Shown here: positions 44,301 through 50,397 of the stretch, piece after piece
Layout of the letters: each line of letters opens with the position of its first letter
Numbering within the stretch: position 1 is the stretch's first letter
Assembly: GCF_027359675.1 (NCBI RefSeq)
Contig: NZ_CP114786.1
Coordinates: 3,260,501 to 3,324,500, forward strand
Origin: Roseibium sp. Sym1
GTDB taxonomy: Bacteria; Pseudomonadota; Alphaproteobacteria; Rhizobiales; Stappiaceae
DNA length: 64,000 bases
Direction of reading: 5' to 3'
Translations under genes and position numbers: made by a program
The notes under the pieces: model-generated
The model's input: the letters and a program-made list of their open reading frames with translations, nothing else
Told to the model about the DNA's origin: nothing
The model's database searches: none

Positions 44301-45642
44301 TGCTTTGGGAAAAGTCTGCTTTGTCTTTTTCTCCTGAACGGCCACTGACTTCTTTTGTCGTCGCCGCATCGAGAACGAAAGTATCGTCTTGATTGGTTCC
44401 TTCGAATTTCTCAAAATTCGCTATCTCAATCTGACTGTCGCCAGTGCTCAAAGTGCCGCCAACTGCATCCAGCTCGACACCATTCCCCTCAAAACCGAGA
44501 TAGAATGTTGAGAGCAGATCTTCGTCTCCCTCTCCTGCGTCGAGACTTTCCAGATGCGCGGGAAGGCTTCGGACAATGACCTGATCATTGTGACCCGAAC
44601 CGATGAGTTTCTCGATATTGAAAAGTGCGTCTATGCCTGAACCGACGACCGAGGCGGTATATTCCACACCTTCTCCCGGCTCGTTCTTGATCGCGATGTC
44701 GAGGCCGTTTTCAGCGTTGGAGTAGTCGGCAGTATCGATCCCCTCGCCACCATCGAGAATGTCATTGCCAGCTGAACTCACAATGGTATCGTCGCCAGCC
44801 GCTCCGTGGATAATTTCGGACTTGGAGCTTCCAGCCATTTCGGTGTTGTGCTCTCCCTCACGGTCCAACACAATCTCATCCGTGGCGAGGTTGAGAAGAC
44901 TGCCGCCATATGCGTCGTTAAAAAAGTTTTGCGCATCAACCAACACCGACAATGCTTGACTCGTATCGATGTCTGATCGGAACGGACCGGAAATGAGATC
45001 AACCAGACTTGTAACGGCGAACGCAAGATTCGACCCTGCTTCCAGCGCAGCTTTTGCCGCCGTCAACAGTTCGTAGGTATCTGCTTTGTCAGGGATGATT
45101 TCTTCATAAAAGAAGCGGCTGACCCCGAGGGCCGGAAACAGGATATTTCCCGACCAGATCGCGGTTGGGTTCACCAGATCGGAAACGGATTCTACAATTG
45201 TATCGATCGTCTCCGTGGCATCGTTTTCACCGATCTGATCCAGCGTGGGCAGACGGTTCTCATTTGCCAGAATGTCGCTGAACACAGCTCGGCCGATATC
45301 GTCGGACGCTTTTTGCAAGATGTTTGAAATATCGGATGGTGAATAGCCTACACGGATCTCTATTTGCGCCGCAGTGTAGTTTCGGATGAAATCCGAGTAG
45401 GCACCAATACCAGCGTTGACATCCCGGGCAACGGCAAACCAGCGGTGAACGTTGGCGGGTACGGTTTCGCCGGCATCCACAGCTTCCTGCAAAATCTCAA
45501 CGACGCGCGCGTAAAAGGACGAAACGTTCGCTGGGTAGGTCGTACCGTTATATTCTCCGCCATTAATTCGTGCGTTGAGTTCCGCGATATGATCATTGTT
45601 GAAAACAAACATTTTGCCCCACATCAATAAATTGTTGATCAT
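35353..45642 (-). CDS. giant RTX/cadherin-like type I secreted protein
   Basis: A 3429-residue protein. The first ~270 residues are non-repetitive. RTX nonapeptides (GAAGDDTIVSSAGNDILDGG) come next, then an FrpC-like module near residue 620 (LDLDGDGIELLSLEESGAYFDIDKDG in two parts; WVRADDGLLTLDRNGNGTID). Several haemolysin-related units follow (SFSRSGENGQDLVITLDTGDSITIVNQY type) and a long RTX array near 1455-1545. Residues ~2265-3250 hold about ten cadherin/Ig-like domains, seven with the LPAWLAFD and FSGTPPQDFNGSL signature. The last ~170 residues are again RTX repeats ending in DKDAFTFY, a typical uncleaved type I secretion signal. The exporter and adaptor genes follow. A biofilm or surface adhesin role is likely. 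The start may be 45642 or the later ATG at 45612, which has GGGG upstream. Confidence 0.92.
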   Translation of the reverse strand: MINNLLMWGKMFVFNNDHIAELNARINGGEYNGTTYPANVSSFYARVVEILQEAVDAGETVPANVHRWFAVARDVNAGIGAYSDFIRNYTAAQIEIRVGYSPSDISNILQKASDDIGRAVFSDILANENRLPTLDQIGENDATETIDTIVESVSDLVNPTAIWSGNILFPALGVSRFFYEEIIPDKADTYELLTAAKAALEAGSNLAFAVTSLVDLISGPFRSDIDTSQALSVLVDAQNFFNDAYGGSLLNLATDEIVLDREGEHNTEMAGSSKSEIIHGAAGDDTIVSSAGNDILDGGEGIDTADYSNAENGLDIAIKNEPGEGVEYTASVVGSGIDALFNIEKLIGSGHNDQVIVRSLPAHLESLDAGEGDEDLLSTFYLGFEGNGVELDAVGGTLSTGDSQIEIANFEKFEGTNQDDTFVLDAATTKEVSGRSGEKDKADFSQSTEALTGQVTIKGIEEIVGTSFGDVITTGDENNIIDGFGGTDTLEAGAGNDEYVSDGEDTITDSTGDDTYRIDGDGTTLSDGDGEGTVYFGGLKLTGGEKKADESGCGNDHESDDKNEYEGSSGEIYKKSGSGLTVTYNGSTLTIKNWKDGQLGIKLDEEDPKDGSPCDPSPDNYGSPLVLDLDGDGIELLSLEESGAYFDIDKDGVRERTGWVRADDGLLTLDRNGNGTIDDAGELFGYGETYPRSRDHLGGSVFDGPGGIDIRYDSGFAQLADFDLNLDGVIDQNDGVYSSLRIWQDLDGDGVSDEGEFTTLAEQGVTSISLTAEAVSEDNNGNLVTDRGTFEGANGTGEISDVWFRFNQYDSKYEVPEDLDPAIAALPDLNGAGSVKPLHLAMSEQPELRALVEDFVSLQGSDLSQASALAEQILYAWAGVSNEDTATGRGRFADRRAVEVIEAFSDTSFAQWSGSVPRPYAGAVLNDQFNAILQATTAQLFAQSPIGQELFPELTFENNHFLILAENTNASDVLQRLSDSAPGDVFEALAHYQAGIRILDMIYLSFADVALAGDEGAGYRADAEALLASAGIDLSYEDLVAARVGSGGDDSFLTESFAGNQYGDKTPVVSGGAGDDAIVLGGNKQILFWGAGQGTDTVTLDPFSQQGWDTTPRVELRLANLNRSEISFSRIENALTTDAAIKIDATGEMLIIRGLLEGTASGVIRFADGEEVSFADFADEIAALAETGTDGNDLIIQVGTSALDGGAGNDILQGAARDTDYKFGIGSGRDVIQDTADGVNRVLFGEGVTPGDLTFTRSGGWFDTLEITINGTGDTLIIRNQYDGSSPIVSAFVFEDGTTLTPDDLAVLFQTPTDADDQVFGTTGADYLGNEGTLGNDTFRGLDGGDTYFFEAGSGQDTIEDLGSDATTTDANGNVRVRDEDVVEIEYDLGELTITYDDRKIVFLHEASGDQLTVMRTFGKIETFNFGDAYGFSENDVLTYADSGGTDGAILGTADADVLDGTEEDDVILGLSGDDTLSGLGGNDRIDGGDGEDTVNGGEGNDILLGGSGFDILNGGDGDDILDGGDRGDTSSSLRAANELHGGAGNDQLYGGWRNDTLSGGEGNDLIFGDYGSDIMEGGEGDDVIVDNDGSATYCYAAGDGHDLIFNDNAYSSDHDVIEFDASISVSDVSFSFVYMDGSVYTDNWQFENPAWGIKATFQQGGSISFAGGYGDDIGGVDALEFADGTTLNVSSIAADLRIGTDADQVIVGASDRSDDLFDGGKGDDVFYGNRGDQAYFFDAGDGHDVIHANLEEYNSTSISFGDGITFDSLSFSRSGENGQDLVITLDTGDSITIVNQYVSMQDTDYGTDAGLKVLSYVDQLFFSDGTSRALAAENIAEITNTGTDGNDNQVGTGLEDIFAPTAGDDVLAGGHGSDIYGFEIGAGHDEIVETSDGLLYTPDTYEFEGGPMDLSLLRETDTLFFGDGISVSDLTFTAVGNSLADLEITIIGTGDKMLIRDQLMPDANWGRMSKEFDPFAFPPGTDNPSLGEYGEVTQEYWNHFAAADFGADALFQAGIEVFTFADGTSLTRSEVAALVSNIENDGDNNIRTDDTGGVLDGGSGNDHLSGGTGNDTYIFELGADSDIAEDRGGFDTIQFGDGITAERLAFRRVGEDSNDLLIEIGGEAVNTLLIEGQFAGDGREIEQFKTADGSVFTSLQIRQSLLAEAVTSGSDLVIGFENNDLIDAREGDDTIELRGGDDVVDGGAGRDVAVFRGHRSDYTIETDGAWTVVTDTTGRDGVNRLVNVEKLVFADEDGGEQAVVDLTPNLAPIANDIEVSGLEDTVLILNPKYVTDQVDDPDGDAVTLVSVGNASSGSVELDEAGRIVYRPDADVNGAVEFEYTVVDKDGAEAIGRVTVDLTALNDGPAASDDQVAGVEDQVLLLDPASLLANDLDIDGDVLSVVAVASPDADVSLTAEGQIRIAAPENFSGLIEFDYTVSDGVKTDTARVQVNIEAVNDAPVAGTPISDQTYVASNAFVFFVPLSAFSDVDGDDLSLSASLADGAALPDWLTFDQDTGVFLGEAPEDFAGALDVVVTASDGSETAQSGFSLTIEPANVAPVVASAIIDQSVDEDTAWSFVVPDGTFSDDDGDILSYRATLADGSDLPAWLGFDADTRTFSGTPPQDFNGSLDLRVVASDGEFETEDTFVLNITPVNDAPIVVNGIDHQFSSEDEDINFTIPADTFADVDGDALTLSATMNGGSPLPDWLDFDPATATFSGTPPQEYRDSTLIVTVSATATDPDGASVSDTFSFAITTVNDAPVLAAPLEDRSVAEDQAVEFAVPADSFTDIDDAELSFTARLADGSALPAWLAFDGETRAFSGTLPQDFNGPLDVTVTATDGEFEISDTFTLEITPVNDAPVVANALADRSVVEDTAIAFTLPQNAFADVDGDALVLSASQADGSSLPAWLAFDAGSRSFTGTPPQDFNGSLEVRVTASDGELEASDTFTLEITAENDAPVAVNPIGDQTSAEDAAISFAVPGDAFTDVDGDDLVLSASLADGSSLPAWLTFDADTRTFSGTPPQDFNGAFDVTVTASDGALEASDTFTLEISPVNDAPLLVNALEDQSFDEDTEISFTLPQDAFSDVDGDSLVFAASLEDGSPLPDWLAFDAETRSFAGTPPENLNGSLNVTVTASDGSLQVSDSFTLDIAPVNDAPVAVGEGGFVVGSGTAVTFAAEGLLANDIDIDGDALTITSVTSTSGNATVEIDADGNVVYTASDGFQGEDSFEYTISDGELTATATVSLLVEADDPYEGWTQGTDGDDWMFGDLWSPNQIYGAGGNDIIIGGLNGDQLAGGSGSDRLWGLLGDDDLQGNDGDDQLYGGFGSDTLSGGAGNDRLWGGWGRDNFVYATGGGSDTIMDFETGLNWGWFRSRGDSISIDVNGINSFDDLMATASQDGRNVVFDFGNGDELVLAHTRLAALDKDAFTFY
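36190..38290 (-). repeat. seven tandem cadherin/He_PIG-like domains in the giant RTX gene
   Basis: Within the 35353-45642 gene the pattern VNDAPV, then EDTAISF, DVDGDAL, LPAWLAFD, GTPPQDFNGSL, VTASDGELE, SDTFTLEI repeats seven times with a period near 300 bases. The copies differ by substitutions, so this is an older domain expansion. Calcium is expected to stiffen the linkers (DVDGD motifs). Confidence 0.85.
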
Positions 45643-45660
45643 TGACCATGTGCAATCCGC

Positions 45661-45666
45661 TATAAT
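45661..45666 (+). promoter_or_regulatory. perfect TATAAT -10 box in divergent region
   Basis: TATAAT at 45661-45666 lies 70 bases upstream of the plus-strand gene at 45737, in the 94-base region divergent to the giant RTX gene. A matching -35 is weak (TTGATC at a long 21-base distance). On the minus strand TTGTAA with TTATAG 17 bases on could serve the RTX gene. Confidence 0.4.
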
Positions 45667-45736
45667 CCGGTTGCATCATGGATTACAACCGCCATAGCGC
45701 GAATTAATTGGAAAAATTGACGAGGCTCTGTCTGGA

Positions 45737-46444
45737 ATGAGAAAACTTATCGTCTTTTGCGCCTTGCTCTTTCTGCCCATGGCTGATCCCAGTCCCGGCT
45801 ATGCTCAGGACAGAGACGATACGGTCTGTCCGTTTGCCCCGGAAATTGAGAGCAAGATTGCGAAAATTGGTCCGTTGAGCTTCAGATATTGCGAAGGTTT
45901 CGGCCGCCATTCGGCACCACGTGAATTCTTGGTTGGCGAGAGTGAACTCTATCTGAATGATGTTCAAACAATCGAAAATGAGATTGAAGAAAAAACCGGA
46001 AAAATTTCTCGAGTCATATTTGTTTACAATGAAAAGCCGAACAGGAACCTGGACAAATTCATCCTTGATGCGACATTGGGGCTGGACCGGAACTCAGTTC
46101 CCGCCACGACGGCTTTGCGGGATCGTTCAACAGGTGAAACGGTCCTGCGTCTTTCGCACTATCCGAAGAGCAATACGGACTATTTCTATTTTCAGGAAGA
46201 TGGGGATCCATCCAACGCAAACGCTTTTGTCATCTGCAATCTATTGAGTGAAGAACCCTCGTTCCGCAGGAGCAAGTTCAAGTTCCGCAGCAACGATGAA
46301 CCTGTATATCGTCGTTGTTACTTCAGAATTCGCTACGAGGGCTCCGTCATGATTGATGCGGAATTTTACGACGTGATGTGGAACGAGCTGGCTGAAATCA
46401 AAGACAGCTTGACCGACACGCTTGATCGGCTGGTTGTCAGATAA
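45737..46444 (+). CDS. exported hypothetical protein
   Basis: A 235-residue protein with a signal peptide (MRKLIVFCALLFLPMADPSPGYAQ) and four cysteines in the mature part (TVCPFAPEIE, FRYCEGFGRH, FVICNLLS, YRRCYFRIRYEG), possibly two disulphides. The rest is mixed alpha/beta with many charged residues. I do not recognise a family. It diverges from the giant RTX gene across 94 bases and might be coregulated with it; there is no direct evidence that it takes part in secretion. Its start has only a short GGA directly before the ATG. Confidence 0.75.
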   Translation: MRKLIVFCALLFLPMADPSPGYAQDRDDTVCPFAPEIESKIAKIGPLSFRYCEGFGRHSAPREFLVGESELYLNDVQTIENEIEEKTGKISRVIFVYNEKPNRNLDKFILDATLGLDRNSVPATTALRDRSTGETVLRLSHYPKSNTDYFYFQEDGDPSNANAFVICNLLSEEPSFRRSKFKFRSNDEPVYRRCYFRIRYEGSVMIDAEFYDVMWNELAEIKDSLTDTLDRLVVR

Positions 46445-46502
46445 GGTCTGCATACGAATATCGCCTCGGATTTAGACCACTACCGGTTTGCGCCGGGCGT
46501 TC

Positions 46503-46619
46503 CCATTTTTTTGAAGCGACGTCCTTCAGCATGGTATTGTCGAGCATGGCCTCAGCCAAAAGCTTTTTGAGCTTCGCATTCTCGGCCTCGAGCACCTTCA
46601 GCGTAAGCGGCGTTTTCAC
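46503..46619 (-). pseudogene. IS3-family transposase OrfA remnant
   Basis: The minus-strand frame encodes LEAENAKLKKLLAEAMLDNTMLKDVASKKW, the conserved C-terminal leucine-zipper part of IS3-type OrfA proteins. The N-terminal helix-turn-helix half and the whole of OrfB are missing, and the frame runs on into unrelated residues. It is a fragment left by an old insertion. Confidence 0.75.
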
Positions 46620-46667
46620 CCCACCTGGTCTGGTTTGAGACTTCCAGACTTCTGGTCGGCAGCGGAT

Positions 46668-47099
46668 CTATTTTTTTGGGATACTTCCGCAGGCAATAAG
46701 CAAGTGTTCTGGGCTTAAGAAGCGTTCACCAGTACCGTGGGAGTCGGTACTGTGTGCCCAGAAGCTGCGGGCATCTGCAACTTTGTTGTTCGGAATTAGG
46801 ATGATTGTGGCTCGCTCTGCCGAGTTGTCTGTTTTGACAAAAAGCCGAGCCTCCTCCCGCGAGGAAAAAACCGCTGCAAGCTGTTCATTGCCATAAAGCC
46901 CCTGCAGGACGAATTTGTTCTTCTGGTTCTCGATCGCACGCAGATTAAACCCCATTGGAGGTCCGTAGACCGACACACACAGGTTGTTGCTGTCGCACAC
47001 AGTGACGGGATGGCAAAACCATGGCGGAGGTCCTGGATCCATTCTGGCAAGTGCAGACGGTGCAGAACAAAGAAAAAGCAAAAATACAATCGGTCTCAT
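46668..47099 (-). CDS. exported hypothetical protein
   Basis: A 143-residue protein with a signal peptide (MRPIVFLLFLCSAPSALA) and three cysteines after it (PWFCHPVTVCDSNNLCVSVYG) plus one near the end (LLIACGSIPKK), suggesting two disulphides. The sequence suggests a small beta-rich periplasmic protein. No family is recognised. It lies between two IS3-type remnants in a zone with signs of gene gain. It is followed upstream by another small membrane-protein gene on the same strand. Confidence 0.65.
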   Translation of the reverse strand: MRPIVFLLFLCSAPSALARMDPGPPPWFCHPVTVCDSNNLCVSVYGPPMGFNLRAIENQKNKFVLQGLYGNEQLAAVFSSREEARLFVKTDNSAERATIILIPNNKVADARSFWAHSTDSHGTGERFLSPEHLLIACGSIPKK

Positions 47100-47151
47100 T
47101 ACAAATCCTGGGCCTGCGGGATTGAAAGAGGAGCCGAGACACCAGGCAATG

Positions 47152-47607
47152 TCACGACGGCGTTTCGTCGGCTTCGTCCAGTTGTCCGAATGTTTTCAAA
47201 GGTTGACGGCACAGGCAGGCGAACAGGAAGCCAAGGATCAAACTGCCGCCCACGCCAACCAGATTGACAGGAACGCAGAAAAGGCTGTCCGGATCCGCCA
47301 GTGTTTGCCGTGAAACCAGGCAGGCTGCCGCTGACGGTATGATCACCAGCAGGAACAGGATCGAGGGAACTTTCCTCAGGGGCCTGCCTGTGTTTCGGAC
47401 AAAGGCAAACAGGGCCAGTGCGGCAAGCGCAAGGTTTTGAATGAGCCAGCCCCAGGAACCGAGCGCGATCATGGTGAATATGGCCACGCCGACAAAGAGC
47501 CCCAGAAAAGCCGCTCCCGGGCCAACCGAGTTGATAAACCAGAAAAACAGAACAAAAACGAGGAAGCAAGCAATTATAAAATAATACAAGGCTGGCAGGA
47601 AGAACAA
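47152..47607 (-). CDS. small integral membrane protein, hypothetical
   Basis: A 151-residue protein with about five hydrophobic segments: ALYYFIIACFLVFVLFFWFI, AAFLGLFVGVAIFTMIALG, WLIQNLALAALALFAFV, SILFLLVIIPSAAACLV and VNLVGVGGSLILGFLFACL. The last 20 residues are polar and acidic. No family is recognised. It shares the strand with the exported hypothetical gene at 46668 (52-base gap) and may be cotranscribed. Confidence 0.6.
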   Translation of the reverse strand: MFFLPALYYFIIACFLVFVLFFWFINSVGPGAAFLGLFVGVAIFTMIALGSWGWLIQNLALAALALFAFVRNTGRPLRKVPSILFLLVIIPSAAACLVSRQTLADPDSLFCVPVNLVGVGGSLILGFLFACLCRQPLKTFGQLDEADETPS

Positions 47608-47984
47608 CTAGCTATCCTTTTGCGAATAAGAAGTCATCCATTGTAATCACGCTTCCTGTTCGGTCTGGTGTCGCGCTATTTATATGTCAATTCTACCACC
47701 CTAGTGAATGGAAAACAGGTGCGCAAGTGAATTATACCCTTCCAGGTGGCGGGAGGCGTCTCTGGGGTTGCGGGCTGATCGGCAAGCTGTTGAGCTGCTT
47801 GTCCCTGGCTTTTTCCGGTTTCAAAACCGATGCATTGGAGTGCTGCCCGGCACGTACCCGGGCCGGGCTGCCCTGTTCCGGACCGGATCAGGAACCGGTG
47901 CCGGCTGCGCTGCCTCCGAACGTCGGACGCTGAAGCAAGCTGCGATTTGTTGTCCGTTGGTCTTCAAATAGACGGAGATCAGAG
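47608..47984. other. gap of ~375 bases upstream of IS3 remnant
   Basis: No gene is supported. Short plus-strand frames (47708-47971 and an overlapping one) have no ribosome binding site or recognisable motif. The last 60 bases probably are the left end and leader of the truncated IS3-type element whose OrfA remnant begins at 47985. Confidence 0.4.
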
Positions 47985-48077
47985 ATGGCGAAACGCAAGC
48001 GGCATTCAGCGGAGTTCAAGGCGACAGCCGTCCTGCAAGGGCGGGAGACCGTGTCGGAACTTGCGAGCCGCTTCGGT
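47985..48077 (+). pseudogene. N-terminal remnant of a second IS3-type OrfA
   Basis: ATG at 47985 with GGAGATCAGAG upstream encodes MAKRKRHSAEFKATAVLQG and then RETVSELASRFG, the start of an IS3-type helix-turn-helix OrfA. The frame is then lost at the sequence flanking the complete IS element. The rest of this older element was not found on the other side of the insertion. Confidence 0.7.
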
Positions 48078-48078
48078 A

Positions 48079-48098
48079 GCACGTTGGGTAGCACTCCA
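48079..48098 (+). repeat. 20-bp direct repeat, left of IS element
   Basis: GCACGTTGGGTAGCACTCCA here is identical to 49318-49337 on the right side of the IS3-type element. At 20 bp it is far longer than the 3-5 bp target duplications of IS3 elements, so it needs another explanation. Confidence 0.75.
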
Positions 48099-48182
48099 CC
48101 CTGATGTGCCCCCGCTAAATTCCCTCGATTTGGGTTAGAGTTTTCCGCGACGATTTTCCTGGCTGAGGAAGGAGCGGAATTG

Positions 48183-48449
48183 ATGAAGGCATCGAAGTTT
48201 TCTGATGCGCAGAAGGCGTTCATCGTCAAGCGTGGGGAAGAAGGTGTTCCGGTTGCGGAGATCTGCCGTGAAGCTGGCATCAGCCAGGCGACCTATTTCA
48301 ACTGGCGGAAGAAATACGCGGGTTTGATGCCGTCGGAGATGAAGCGTCTTCGGGAGCTTGAGCAGGAGAATGCCCGGCTGAAGAAGATCGTCGCGGACCT
48401 GTCGCTCGACAAGGAGATGCTTCAGGACATTGTCAAACGAAAGCTCTGA
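48183..48449 (+). CDS. IS3-family transposase OrfA
   Basis: An 88-residue protein: helix-turn-helix (FSDAQKAFIVKRGEEGVPVAEICREAGISQATYFNWRKKYAG in pieces) followed by a leucine-zipper region (RLRELEQENARLKKIVADLSLDKEMLQDIVKRKL in two parts). It binds the element ends. The start at 48183 follows AAGGAGCGGAATTG; an in-frame TTG at 48180 directly precedes it. It ends inside the -1 frame of OrfB. Confidence 0.9.
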   Translation: MKASKFSDAQKAFIVKRGEEGVPVAEICREAGISQATYFNWRKKYAGLMPSEMKRLRELEQENARLKKIVADLSLDKEMLQDIVKRKL

Positions 48450-48481
48450 GGCCTGCCCGGAAGAGAACGCTGGTCGACGAG

Positions 48482-49285
48482 ATGCGGTCGGACTGGTCGG
48501 TGTCCATTCGCCGTGCGTGCGCGGTGATCCGGCTTGACCCGACGACCTACCGTTACAGATCCCGTCGGCCCGGCCAGGCCGCTTTGGAACAGCGTATCAG
48601 GGAGATTTGCCAGACGCGCGTCCGGTTCGGTTACCGGCGGGTGCATGTATTGCTGCTTCGGGAAGGCTGGGTGATCAACATGAAGAAAACACGGCGGATC
48701 TACAACGAGTTGGGCCTGCAACTGAGGAACAAGCATCCCAAGCGCCGAGTGAAGGCGAAGCTTCGGGAAGATCGCCAGGAAGCCGTGGGTCCGAATGATG
48801 TCTGGGCCATGGATTTCGTGCATGATCAGCTCGCAACCGGTCGGAAGATCCGCGTTCTGACGGTGATCGACACGTTCTCCCGCTATGTGCCGGCGCTTGA
48901 TCCGCGCTTCAGTTACCGTGGCGAGGATGTGGTGAGAACGCTGGAAACTGTCTGCACCCGGATTGGCTATCCGAAGACGATCCGGGTCGATCAGGGCTCC
49001 GAGTTCATCTCTCGGGATCTCGATCTGTGGGCCTATAGAAGGGGCGTCACGCTTGACTTCTCCAGGCCTGGGAAACCGACGGACAACGCCTTCATTGAGG
49101 CCTTCAACGGCCGTTTCAGGGCGGAGTGCCTGAATGCACACTGGTTCCTGAGCCTTGCGGATGCGACCGAAAAGTTGGAGGATTGGCGCAAGGACTACAA
49201 TGAACACAGACCTCACGGTGCCATCGGCAACAAAGTGCCGGTGGATCTCATGAAATCAGAACACGCAGCCAGCCCGTGTTCCTGA
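48482..49285 (+). CDS. IS3-family transposase OrfB (DDE integrase core)
   Basis: A 267-residue protein from the ATG at 48482; the frame continues upstream without stop into the end of OrfA (RPARKRTLVDEMRSDW), so the active enzyme is probably the OrfAB frameshift fusion. The rve integrase core shows the DDE residues: Asp in VWAMDFVHDQL, Asp in TIRVDQGSEFIS and Glu in NAFIEAFNGRFRAECL. VLTVIDTFSRYVPALD is the usual second-strand segment. All catalytic residues are present. Confidence 0.92.
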   Translation: MRSDWSVSIRRACAVIRLDPTTYRYRSRRPGQAALEQRIREICQTRVRFGYRRVHVLLLREGWVINMKKTRRIYNELGLQLRNKHPKRRVKAKLREDRQEAVGPNDVWAMDFVHDQLATGRKIRVLTVIDTFSRYVPALDPRFSYRGEDVVRTLETVCTRIGYPKTIRVDQGSEFISRDLDLWAYRRGVTLDFSRPGKPTDNAFIEAFNGRFRAECLNAHWFLSLADATEKLEDWRKDYNEHRPHGAIGNKVPVDLMKSEHAASPCS

Positions 49286-49317
49286 TTTGGTCCGGAAAAC
49301 TCTAGCCCTTCCTGGGG

Positions 49318-49337
49318 GCACGTTGGGTAGCACTCCA
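49318..49337 (+). repeat. 20-bp direct repeat, right of IS element
   Basis: Identical to 48079-48098. Its first three bases overlap the proposed right end of the IS3-type element. Confidence 0.75.
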
Positions 49338-49426
49338 ACCCGTGACCAGAGCCGACTTGTGATTGCGGACATTCGGGGGAGCAGGTCAGCAGCTGTTTTC
49401 TGAAATCCGGGGTTTTCCGGAACTGA

Positions 49427-49449
49427 AGTTACGATAACTGGGAATTATG
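49427..49449 (+). repeat. 23-bp inverted repeat, left arm
   Basis: AGTTACGATAACT followed by GGGAATTATG is repeated exactly, in inverted orientation, at 51178-51200. The first 13 bases are themselves a palindrome (AGTTA-CGA-TAACT) and the last three are the start codon of the gene at 49447. Identity stops sharply at both sides of the repeat. Confidence 0.9.
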
Positions 49450-50397
49450 AACACATCTCGCCACCTGTTTTTCCTGATGAACCACATTTTCTATGGGTTC
49501 GGGGTAAGTGTGCTTTTTGGATGCACTACCGCCTTGATATTGTGGCCGATCGTTGGAGCTACTTCTGCCAATGCTTATGCCAACGCTTTCTTCAGCTCTT
49601 TTAATTTTGCTATTTCAGGTGGCTTAGTGTTTAGTGCGGCTATTCTCATCTATAATAGTCAAAATTGGATTCCGAACCTCATAGACAACACGTTTAGCGA
49701 AAAACTACTTTTGGAGACCGAATATGGCGAATACAAAAGACGGTTTTTGTCCGCCAGTAGATCGGCCTCGTTTGCAACCATTTTCATTGCAATAGGATTC
49801 TTTATATTTAAGTTTGCAAAATTTCCTTTTGATGGCTTACCTGAAGCCTTTCTTATTGCGTTTTGTTGTCTTGAATATGGCTTGGGCGTCTATGTGGGTC
49901 GAAAGCTCTTTTATATTGCACAGATGTTACATGCGATTGAGAAAATACCAGTCGAAGAGGACATCTTTAAAGAAGATAAACTCGGGATAATAGCTACTTA
50001 CGTGAACTCGATCTCAACAATAACTGCCATTTTCGTCTTTGCTGTCGTGATGAGCCAATATTACGGTCCGTTCAAATATGACTCTCCATTAGGAGAAAAC
50101 ATTCGGTTAGCGCTATTACTTCCAGCGATTATAGCAATTCCCGTTGTTGCATTATTCAATTTTTACCCTCGAACGGTACTGAAGACCCTATATGCAAGAT
50201 CGATAGATCGGCAGGTTGATCGAATTAAAGAACAGTTAAGAGATGAAAAGCTGTCAGATTACGAGCGCCTTAGTTATATTATTGAATATGACAAGACATC
50301 AAAAGATGAATTGAGATATAGACTAAAAGCAAGCCTTAGCGATCTCCCAATAGCGATCACTATAGTTCTGATGATTGTAGGCGTCCTACTGAAGTAA
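49447..50397 (+). CDS. AT-rich multi-pass membrane protein of unknown function
   Basis: A 316-residue protein with about seven hydrophobic segments (IFYGFGVSVLFGCTTALILW; FAISGGLVFSAAILIY; FATIFIAIGFFIF; FLIAFCCLEYGLGVYVG; ISTITAIFVFAVVM; LALLLPAIIAIPVVALF; LPIAITIVLMIVGVLL). A charged cytoplasmic insert of about 50 residues lies before the last segment (RSIDRQVDRIKEQLRDEKLSDYERL). I recognise no family. Base composition is clearly more AT-rich than the surroundings, a sign of transfer. The start codon lies inside a 23-bp inverted repeat and the 3' end overlaps the convergent prenyltransferase gene by 12 bases. Confidence 0.75.
   Translation: MNTSRHLFFLMNHIFYGFGVSVLFGCTTALILWPIVGATSANAYANAFFSSFNFAISGGLVFSAAILIYNSQNWIPNLIDNTFSEKLLLETEYGEYKRRFLSASRSASFATIFIAIGFFIFKFAKFPFDGLPEAFLIAFCCLEYGLGVYVGRKLFYIAQMLHAIEKIPVEEDIFKEDKLGIIATYVNSISTITAIFVFAVVMSQYYGPFKYDSPLGENIRLALLLPAIIAIPVVALFNFYPRTVLKTLYARSIDRQVDRIKEQLRDEKLSDYERLSYIIEYDKTSKDELRYRLKASLSDLPIAITIVLMIVGVLLK

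Larger units (their letters stand above)
48107..49320 (+). mobile_element. complete IS3-family insertion sequence (~1.2 kb)
   Basis: The ends read TGCCCCC (48107-48113) and GGGGGCA (49314-49320), and an internal inverted match TAGAGTTTTCCG (48136-48147) pairs with 49293-49304. The spacing between the two matches differs by 13 bases on the two sides, so one end has an insertion or deletion. Inside are OrfA and OrfB in frames related by -1, typical of IS3 programmed frameshifting. The element interrupts an older IS3-type OrfA. It appears intact and may be active. Confidence 0.82.

Noticed and set aside
37648..44337. Two long plus-strand open frames (37648-40809 and 40837-44337) opposite the giant RTX gene
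   Set aside because: They mirror the codon bias of the repeat-rich minus-strand gene, contain no recognisable domain and lack ribosome binding sites. The minus strand has clear RTX and cadherin motifs throughout.
47708..47971. Plus-strand open frame of 87 residues before the IS3 remnant
   Set aside because: No ribosome binding site, no recognisable motif, and an overlapping alternative frame of similar length. It is probably chance in IS-derived sequence.
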